Assembly: GCA_031274045.1 (NCBI GenBank)
Contig: JAISQS010000351.1
Location: 1-5,896, forward strand
DNA length: 5,896 bases
Reading direction: 5' to 3'
Origin: Planctomycetaceae bacterium
Lineage (GTDB): Bacteria > Planctomycetota > Planctomycetia > Pirellulales > Thermoguttaceae
Shown: positions 1 through 5,207 of the stretch, piece after piece
Numbering within the stretch: the first letter of the stretch is position 1
Layout of the letters: each line of letters opens with the position of its first letter
Made by a program: the position numbers and the translations under genes
Notes under the pieces: generated by a model
What the model was told of the DNA's origin: nothing
Databases searched by the model: none
The model's input: only the letters and a program-made list of their open reading frames with translations

Positions 1-40
1 ACCTTATTATTTCCAATCCGTTCTATGTTTTCGCGTTGTT

Positions 41-207
41 ACATTCCGTTAGGAATGTATCGCTCGGTAGAAAAGGAAGCCCCAGCCGAGTCTTCCGCAT
101 TCCGTAGGAATGCAACCCCATGACTTGCCCAATGGTGGCATTCCTACGGAATGCTAGTTTGCGTGTGAACATCATTTTCTACCGAGCGATGCAAGCCTAC
201 GGCTTGC
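41..207. repeat. Nested inverted-repeat cluster of REP/BIME-like palindromes
   Basis: Several perfect palindromes are packed together. Hairpins lie at 41-58 (arms acattcc/ggaatgt), 75-96 (ggaag/cttcc), 97-113 (gcattcc-gta-ggaatgc), 138-154 (the exact reverse complement of 97-113) and 191-207 (gcaagcc-tac-ggcttgc). The 16-mer atcgctcggtagaaaa at 59-74 is repeated inverted and perfectly at 175-190. The cluster is therefore a mirror: hairpin, 16-mer, inner hairpin, inner hairpin, 16-mer, hairpin. The basic unit is a 17-18 nt hairpin followed by atcgctcggtagaa. Arms differ between copies but stay paired, with changes on both sides, which suggests that the folded form matters. This is typical of intergenic dispersed REP-type elements. 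No transposase lies in the window, and copy number elsewhere in the genome cannot be seen. Confidence 0.85.
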
Positions 208-228
208 AAAACATGATATTACAAATTT

Positions 229-260
229 GAATTATGAATTATGAACTGTGAATTATGAAT
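229..260. repeat. Heptamer tandem repeat (gaattat, about 4.5 units)
   Basis: Units run gaattat, gaattat, gaactgt, gaattat and a partial gaat. The third unit differs at two positions. It is a short AT-rich tandem repeat in the non-coding stretch between the palindrome cluster and the first gene. No coding function is evident, and it could be a slippage-prone microsatellite. Confidence 0.75.
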
Positions 261-311
261 GGCTACTAAGGTTGTTTTGTTGAGGAAAAATCAGGTAAAA
301 ATAAGGTTAAG

Positions 312-339
312 TTAAAGCCGGATATTTCGCTGATATATT
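312..339 (+). promoter_or_regulatory. Weak candidate sigma70-like promoter for the exported protein gene
   Basis: A TATATT box at 334-339 matches five of six positions of the -10 consensus. Sixteen bases upstream, TTAAAG at 312-317 is a poor -35 match (three of six). The implied transcript would have a leader of roughly 140 nt containing the decayed palindrome unit at 413-443. In AT-rich DNA such matches arise by chance, so this is only a candidate. Confidence 0.2.
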
Positions 340-364
340 ACAATGTTTTTCACGCCAATTTCGT

Positions 365-380
365 CGGTAGCAAGCTACTG
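365..380. repeat. Short hairpin with cggtag motif, possible relic of the palindrome family
   Basis: The arms gtagc (367-371) and gctac (374-378) flank a two-base aa spacer, and the outer c365/g380 also pair. The left arm carries cggtag, the end of the tcgctcggtag motif found at 60-70 and 431-441. It may be a decayed family member, but it is short enough to be coincidence. Confidence 0.3.
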
Positions 381-401
381 TCGCTAACGTGTGATGACCC
401 C

Positions 402-443
402 GCCGAGTCTTTACATTTTGTAAGAATGAATCGCTCGGTAGAA
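402..443. repeat. Third, decayed copy of the palindrome unit ahead of the first gene
   Basis: The stretch starts with gccgagtctt (402-411), repeated exactly from 85-94. Then comes a degenerate hairpin at 414-428 (cattt.. pairing with ..gaatg, loop gta) and then atcgctcggtagaa at 430-443, which matches 59-72. The order hairpin then 16-mer is the same as at 41-74. It ends 44 bp before the start codon at 488, so if transcription starts upstream it lies in the 5' leader of that gene. Confidence 0.7.
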
Positions 444-487
444 TTTGCTTTTGGAATAACCGAAAGTGTAACAGACCGAATTTCAAG

Positions 488-3319
488 ATGAGAATTATTT
501 TATTTTTTGTTTTGTTTATTTTTTTTTCGTTGTCGGTTTTTTGTGAGGAGAAGCCGTTGCCCGGTCAATTGCCGCGTTATACTCGGTCTGGCGGAACAAT
601 ATTTCGGACGCTTTTTGATCGTGTTGCGGATGTTGACGAGGATGGGTGGCCCGATTCTTGGACGCGGAAGCGCGGAGTTGAAAAAAATGTTCAATTCCCT
701 GACTATATTGATATTCGTATTGTTGAAAACAACAGCCAGTTCGGTAACAACGCCCTCCGAATGTCCATCGAAGGTAGCAGCGCAGGCATTTTTTCACCAA
801 AGATAAAAATCCGACGCGGCATGTGTTACACCGTCTCCGCGTTCGTATCAACCGAAAATATTATCTTTGATGACGTGTTCATCTCCGCCGCGTTCTACGG
901 AAAAATTGACAACACAAACATCAATAATATTGCCGTCAAAGAACCGATATTCTCAAAACGTTCGCCAAAAATTAAAAACACAAACAACTGGCAAAAAATC
1001 GAAATCGGACCCATCCACGCAAACAACGATAATATTGATTCTATCGCCGTCGGTTTGATTACATTGCAAGGCGAACGCCGTGACTTCAACGCAAAAGTTT
1101 ATTTCACAAACGTCGAAATAAAAGAAAGCCCAAACGTTCGACTCTCAATGCCAAACAACCACCACATCTTCACAAAAAAAACCGGTATTGAGGTCTCTTG
1201 CATGATGACCGGATTTGATCCCGATCAGGACAAAATAAAATTTACTATCGAAGACCCTTTTGGCAAAACTATTGCTGGTCGCGAAATTGAAATGACTATC
1301 GGCAATCGACCCGTCTCTCAATTCGTTGTTGCCCAAAACGATCGCTGGAGTGTGTTCGACGGCGCGGCAACATGGCAAAATCTCCCCATAATCTCACCTG
1401 GCTTTTACCGCGTTCGCGTTGAGACTCCGAAAGAATATATCAAAAATCTGCAACTCCCCGCAGGCGTGTTTTTTGAAGACCCGTTACAAAACGCGCCGCC
1501 GTTGACTTTCGCTGTGATTGATCAATCGACCATCACGCCGGACGGTGCTTTTGGTTGGAATCTTGACGGCTGGAGCTTGCAAGAAATACTAGACCGGCAA
1601 CAACAACTAGCCCTCTCCGGCATATCAAAATTAAAAATCCCCGCATGGATTACAAACGATAACAACGAACAACGCCGCCAATTTTTGCAAATCAACGAAA
1701 CATTCACTCCGCTCGGAATGCAAGTCATCGGTCTGCTTTCGCCTGTCCCAAAAAACATTCGCGATAAAATTCGTATTGGCAAAGTCAACGCCGCCGCCAT
1801 CTTCGCGATTTCTCCAACAGTTTGGACGGAACAAATACAACCTATCTTGCAAGAAAATTCGTTGTTGGTAAAAAACTGGCAACTCAACGCCGATGATGAT
1901 TTGAGTATTGTAAATCTCCCTGATTTTGAAAACCGTTTCCAAAATATCCGCTTCAATTTTGACCGCAAAAATCTCGGTTTCGGATTAGGAGTTGCGTGGG
2001 ATTGGACGCATCCGTTTCCGTTCAACAAAAATAAAATCAATAACACAACACCCGAAACTCCGCAACCAAACAACACCATTTTGAACCGCACAAACCAGAC
2101 CGCTCCTCGCGAATTTATCTCGCTCTACACTTCGGACAAAATGACCGCGTCTGATTTGGAAATGAACTTGTCCGCTTTGCCCGATAAGGCAGAGGAAGAT
2201 GTACGCAAATTCATCTCAATTTCTGTGTTATCGGGTGACGATTATGAGTTGCCGGATCGCATAACAGATATCGTACGAAAAATGGTTATCGGCAAAACCG
2301 CCGGTATCGAAGCGTTCTTTTTGACCAGCCCAATCAGCGAAAAACACGGCGTACTCAATGCCGACGCGACTCCAAATGAGTTGTTTACACCTTGGCGGAC
2401 GACATCGGTTTTGATTTCGGGGCGTGATTATTTGGGTCAGATAAAGTTGCCGAATCGGAGTCGGAATTATAATTTTGTTGACCACTTTGGCGGCAATGCC
2501 ATCATGGTGATATGGAACGATTCGGCAACAGATGCGAAGCCGGTGACGGAGACGTTATATCTTGGCGAGGAGGTGGAGGTGATTGATGTCTGGGGGCGGC
2601 ATTTCGTGCCGGAATTGGAAGGGCGCAACCAAAAAATCGTTGTCGGCAGAATGCCGGTGTTTGTTGTAGGATTGGATACCAACATAACAAGGATGAGAGT
2701 CGGATTCAGTTTGGACAAAACAGATATTCCAAGCCGCACAAACACCGAAACAATTGTCCCATTCTCCTTCAAAAACGACACAAATTTGCCCGCAAATATA
2801 CAATTCTCAGTCATCGAACCGCGAATAAATACATGGCAAATTAAAACACCAACTCCGCTTTCACTAGACGCAGGCAATACCGGAAAATCAGAATTCGGAA
2901 TCACTCTCAATTCACAATCGAATACGGGATTGCAAAAGTTCAGAATTGACGTGACTACAATCGGCGCGGAACCGCGAAGATTTGCCGTGTACGATGACAT
3001 CTACATCGGCGAACGCGAAATCTCAATGGAATTTTCGTCGCGAATGAATCGAAGCGGAGATATCGAAGTAACACAAGCATTCATCAACAACGGAGAACGA
3101 GAGCGATCTTATGTTTGTAGGTTGCGGGTAACGGGACGGGAGTACTTGCAAACTTTCGTGACAAGACAAGGATTCGGAAGAATCGAACACAAATACACCA
3201 TCCCAAACGGACGCGAACTAATAAGAAACGGAATAAACGAAATCACAATACAAGCCACCCCACTACCAACAGACACCCAAAGCCAACCAATGCTATACAC
3301 AATCCCAATAATAGATTAA
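488..3319 (+). CDS. Large exported multidomain protein of a planctomycete-type family (CBM-like, TIM-barrel-like, NEW3-like regions)
   Basis: This is a 943-residue open frame with a clear N-terminal signal peptide: MR, then a hydrophobic run over residues 3-18, with likely cleavage near FCE-EK (about 19-21). Residues about 40-215 look like a jelly-roll carbohydrate-binding module. They begin FDRVADVDEDGWPDSW, and beta-strand-rich text ends at FTNVEIKES. Residues about 216-345 look Ig-like (GFYRVRVETP near 305). Residues about 350-650 resemble a (beta/alpha)8 glycosidase fold, with GWNLDGWSLQEILDRQ, KLKIPAWI, MQVIGLLSP, NWQLNADDD, LGFGLGVAWDW, GIEAFFLTSP and PWRTTSVLISGRDYLG as strand or loop landmarks. 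I see no unambiguous catalytic Glu pair. An Asn/Pro/Thr-rich insert lies at about 513-538. Residues about 740-943 look like two beta-sandwich domains of the NEW3/alpha-galactosidase-associated type. From memory, the pattern matches a Pirellulales secreted family of unknown function. Start: ATG directly before the signal peptide; I see no Shine-Dalgarno sequence. It is transcribed toward the barrel gene and stands alone. Substrate and activity are unknown; sugar binding is inference. Confidence 0.93.
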   Translation: MRIILFFVLFIFFSLSVFCEEKPLPGQLPRYTRSGGTIFRTLFDRVADVDEDGWPDSWTRKRGVEKNVQFPDYIDIRIVENNSQFGNNALRMSIEGSSAGIFSPKIKIRRGMCYTVSAFVSTENIIFDDVFISAAFYGKIDNTNINNIAVKEPIFSKRSPKIKNTNNWQKIEIGPIHANNDNIDSIAVGLITLQGERRDFNAKVYFTNVEIKESPNVRLSMPNNHHIFTKKTGIEVSCMMTGFDPDQDKIKFTIEDPFGKTIAGREIEMTIGNRPVSQFVVAQNDRWSVFDGAATWQNLPIISPGFYRVRVETPKEYIKNLQLPAGVFFEDPLQNAPPLTFAVIDQSTITPDGAFGWNLDGWSLQEILDRQQQLALSGISKLKIPAWITNDNNEQRRQFLQINETFTPLGMQVIGLLSPVPKNIRDKIRIGKVNAAAIFAISPTVWTEQIQPILQENSLLVKNWQLNADDDLSIVNLPDFENRFQNIRFNFDRKNLGFGLGVAWDWTHPFPFNKNKINNTTPETPQPNNTILNRTNQTAPREFISLYTSDKMTASDLEMNLSALPDKAEEDVRKFISISVLSGDDYELPDRITDIVRKMVIGKTAGIEAFFLTSPISEKHGVLNADATPNELFTPWRTTSVLISGRDYLGQIKLPNRSRNYNFVDHFGGNAIMVIWNDSATDAKPVTETLYLGEEVEVIDVWGRHFVPELEGRNQKIVVGRMPVFVVGLDTNITRMRVGFSLDKTDIPSRTNTETIVPFSFKNDTNLPANIQFSVIEPRINTWQIKTPTPLSLDAGNTGKSEFGITLNSQSNTGLQKFRIDVTTIGAEPRRFAVYDDIYIGEREISMEFSSRMNRSGDIEVTQAFINNGERERSYVCRLRVTGREYLQTFVTRQGFGRIEHKYTIPNGRELIRNGINEITIQATPLPTDTQSQPMLYTIPIID

Positions 3320-3335
3320 GACTCCTCAATATTAA

Positions 3336-3389
3336 CGGCGACGGCTTGGAACGCGGGCGGGATGCCAGCGTTCCAAGCCGTCATCGCCG
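3336..3389. terminator. Long GC-rich hairpin between convergent genes (terminator-like or dispersed palindrome)
   Basis: A perfect 15-bp stem pairs 3340-3354 (gacggcttggaacgc) with 3368-3382. A further 4 bp pair 3336-3339 with 3386-3389 across a three-base bulge, and the loop is 13 nt. It sits in the 93-bp gap between two converging genes, where a bidirectional terminator is expected. Neither side has a proper T-run, so it is not a canonical intrinsic terminator. The GC content is far above the flanks, and similar ggcttggaacgc palindromes are, from memory, dispersed intergenic repeats in other bacteria. A repeat co-opted to block read-through is a reasonable reading. Confidence 0.6.
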
Positions 3390-3412
3390 CCGCGCGGTGA
3401 ACTTGTGCGGTA

Positions 3413-4654
3413 TTAAAAAACGATTCGTAATCTGATGAAGAATCCCGTATCGGGTTCATTATCCGGCAATCCTTTCACCTTAAATTCTCGACCTACAACA
3501 CATCCGGTTTCTACACCGACGGTCATATTTTTGAGATTTTTTTGTTCGTATCCGATTGCGAATCTGCAATCGCTGTAATTTATATTTTGCGATATGCCTT
3601 TTTCGTAATACGTCCATTCGCCGCCGATAAACTCGAACGCAGCATAAACCCAACCGGAAAATTTTTCTTGAGGCATAGAGCTTGATTTGTCAAAAGAACT
3701 CAAGCGTCTCGCAATTTTTGCACGCGGAAAAAGAAGTTCAATATTGATGTCCGAATTCGGTGTCCAAATTAACCCGCCAATCGGTAACCAGTTATAATCA
3801 TTCCTACGATCAAGAAACGCAACCCCGAATACGAATTTCATACTCGGATTGAGATTCCAGATTGCTGCAATATGAGCCGGAAAACGTATCGCGTCTTTGG
3901 TCTCTCCGTGAAAATTCCCGTTGTACATCACCGCACCGGCTACATCCAAAGTTAATTTATTATCAATAACCGGAAGCAACCAACGAAAATCAACTCCCGC
4001 ACTGTAAAGGTCTATCGCGGACGAATTTTTTTGGTCAAATAAATTGTGGCTAAACGACGGCGTTACCAAAAACGGAGATTTAACCGTCGGCAACGGATAA
4101 GCAAAAACCATTGACAAATCAGATTGTGCCAACCCCAACCCGTTATCGCCGCCGCTTGGTATCCAAGAAGAACTCACACTAAACTTTTGAAATAAGCCGT
4201 TCCGTTTTTGCGAAGAAGATGAATTTGACAAATAAATATCACCGTTTTTTGATTCGGTATCAGCTTCACGCGGGCAATATCCGCCGAGAAAATAACCCCC
4301 ATCAGCCGCGAAATTTTCATTTGCCGAAAACAAAAAAAGAACACCAATAAATGAAAAAAACAATCTCCACCGCTTCACAAAATCAACAAGCCAAAATCCT
4401 GATTGTGTTGTTGAGAACGCGCTGGCATTTGTCAAAACAGCACAAAAGAAAAGAGTAAGCGAGCCGAATAAGATTATTAGTTTGTGCCAAAAAACGGATT
4501 GGTTACGGTGATAGAATTGTAACCGGTTTTTATTTTGAGTCTTATTTGGGTGATTAGCTATCCCCCCCCCCCCCCCTATTTTGACAAGAGCATTATCTAT
4601 ATTGTCTTGTTTAACATTATTTGGGTTATTTGAGTTACGATTACTTTCGTTCAT
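3413..4654 (-). CDS. Outer-membrane beta-barrel protein with a poly-G tract in its N-terminal coding region
   Basis: The frame is 413 residues. The end, GFFIRLRIVF, has alternating hydrophobic residues and a terminal Phe, the classic last strand recognised by the BAM machinery. Alternating amphipathic strands fill residues about 155-413 (for example DLSMVFAYPLP, HIAAIWNLNP, KFVFGVAFLDRR, PIGGLIWTPN, INIELLFPRAKIARR). From memory this pattern resembles planctomycete barrels annotated as DUF6268; function is unknown. The N-terminus is odd. Residues 1-50 are Asn-rich with five Gly (27-31) encoded by 15 consecutive G. A first signal-like segment (about 57-79, ending NASA-F) is followed by a second (94-117, KRWRLFFSFIGVLFLFS then ANENFA-AD). 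Start: ATG at 4654 has a good AAAGGA ribosome site 8 nt upstream. A GTG at 4378 (residue 93) would give an ordinary barrel protein starting with the second signal peptide. Expression may be phase-variable through the tract. Confidence 0.9.
   Translation of the reverse strand: MNESNRNSNNPNNVKQDNIDNALVKIGGGGGIANHPNKTQNKNRLQFYHRNQSVFWHKLIILFGSLTLFFCAVLTNASAFSTTQSGFWLVDFVKRWRLFFSFIGVLFLFSANENFAADGGYFLGGYCPREADTESKNGDIYLSNSSSSQKRNGLFQKFSVSSSWIPSGGDNGLGLAQSDLSMVFAYPLPTVKSPFLVTPSFSHNLFDQKNSSAIDLYSAGVDFRWLLPVIDNKLTLDVAGAVMYNGNFHGETKDAIRFPAHIAAIWNLNPSMKFVFGVAFLDRRNDYNWLPIGGLIWTPNSDINIELLFPRAKIARRLSSFDKSSSMPQEKFSGWVYAAFEFIGGEWTYYEKGISQNINYSDCRFAIGYEQKNLKNMTVGVETGCVVGREFKVKGLPDNEPDTGFFIRLRIVF
4562..4576 (-). 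repeat. Homopolymer tract of 15 G (coding strand), candidate phase-variation switch
   Basis: Fifteen uninterrupted C on the plus strand encode Gly27-Gly31 of the barrel protein. In DNA this AT-rich such a run is not expected by chance. The coding strand continues ATAGCTAAT. With 14 G the frame reads GGA TAG (stop), and with 16 G it reads GAT AGC TAA (stop). Only lengths that are multiples of three stay open. Slippage during replication would therefore toggle the gene. The exact length reported is also the kind of value that sequencing or assembly gets wrong. Confidence 0.9.
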
Positions 4655-4661
4655 TTTTTTG

Positions 4662-4667
4662 TCCTTT
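4662..4667 (-). promoter_or_regulatory. Shine-Dalgarno site of the barrel gene (AAAGGA)
   Basis: On the minus strand AAAGGA is followed by eight bases and then the ATG at 4654. This is normal spacing and a good anti-16S match. It supports the upstream start and hence translation through the poly-G tract. The other two genes show no comparable site. Confidence 0.65.
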
Positions 4668-4767
4668 GTCGATTAAATTTTTTTATTATTTTGTCTTTAA
4701 CGAAACGGCACATTTCAATATCGCTCGCAATAACAACATCGTCAATATTGAACCGCCAACTTTGCGG

Positions 4768-4796
4768 ATTGTGTGATTATTTCAAAAATGTGTCAA
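4768..4796 (-). promoter_or_regulatory. Candidate sigma70 promoter for the barrel gene
   Basis: On the minus strand a perfect TTGACA -35 box (4791-4796) is separated by exactly 17 bp from CACAAT (4768-4773), which matches four of six -10 positions including the final A-A-T. Transcription would start near 4761, leaving a leader of roughly 105 nt before the ATG at 4654. It is the best promoter-like signal I see in the divergent intergenic region. Confidence 0.45.
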
Positions 4797-5207
4797 GATC
4801 AATTTTAATATTTGTTGATCGCAAATCCGCAATAATCAGTAAATTAAATACCGTCGAAGATAAGTTAGCGAACGAGCATCCGCGAACATTAACGAAGACT
4901 CAAATGTAAACAATCTCAATAGCATTCTTCGGAGTGAATACTTGTCAGTTATTGGATAGTATGCTACACTGCGTTCGTTGTTTAATTTTGAGGAATCTCT
5001 AATTTTCAGTCGCAAAACCACAATGAATTTTCTCACTTTTACAGCAAACTCTAAAATAAAAAACACAAAAATATACACAACGCACTATGAATTTCGTTAG
5101 CCCAAAAACACAAGAGTTGCCAATGTAAATTGAATACAGCCGTAACTAGACCCGCGAACGAAAATTTAACGTGCAAGCAGTTTAAAACCTTAACCTAAAA
5201 AATTACT
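4797..5207. other. Rest of the divergent intergenic region, no convincing gene
   Basis: The stretch between the barrel promoter and the ATPase gene is AT-rich. Several short frames cross it on both strands (longest about 80 codons), but none has a ribosome site, a recognisable motif or protein-like composition. A small hairpin with a C(TTCG)G tetraloop lies at 4923-4936, closed by a five-pair stem including one G-T; its sequence faintly recalls the gcattcc palindrome family. A/C-rich low-complexity sequence covers roughly 5050-5115. No RNA gene is recognisable. The promoter of the ATPase gene must lie here or nearby, but I could not single one out. Confidence 0.5.

Noticed and set aside
41..207. 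Possible CRISPR array
   Set aside because: The repeats are short palindromes in alternating orientation with irregular spacing and no unique spacers of constant length; they fit REP/BIME elements instead.
259..315. An 18-codon frame starting MATKVVLLRKN, faintly like the beginning of a tyrosine integrase
   Set aside because: It is too short, has no ribosome site and no integrase sequence follows; the resemblance is best taken as coincidence.
1522..2091. A 189-codon minus-strand open frame inside the exported-protein gene
   Set aside because: It is a shadow of the real gene: the plus-strand frame has signal peptide, domains and full length, while this one has Cys/Ser/Arg-rich composition typical of antisense frames. 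The same holds for the minus-strand frame at 2467-3000.
4691..4909. A 72-codon plus-strand open frame in the divergent intergenic region
   Set aside because: It has no ribosome site and no recognisable motif, it lies antisense to the barrel promoter and leader, and its length is within chance for this composition.
4923..4936. C(TTCG)G tetraloop hairpin as an intrinsic terminator
   Set aside because: The stem has only five pairs including a G-T, there is no T-run on either strand, and no gene ends nearby.
4836..5078. An 80-codon minus-strand open frame with a hydrophobic start
   Set aside because: It begins at a GTG with no Shine-Dalgarno site, resembles no family I know, and lies in A/T-rich low-complexity DNA.
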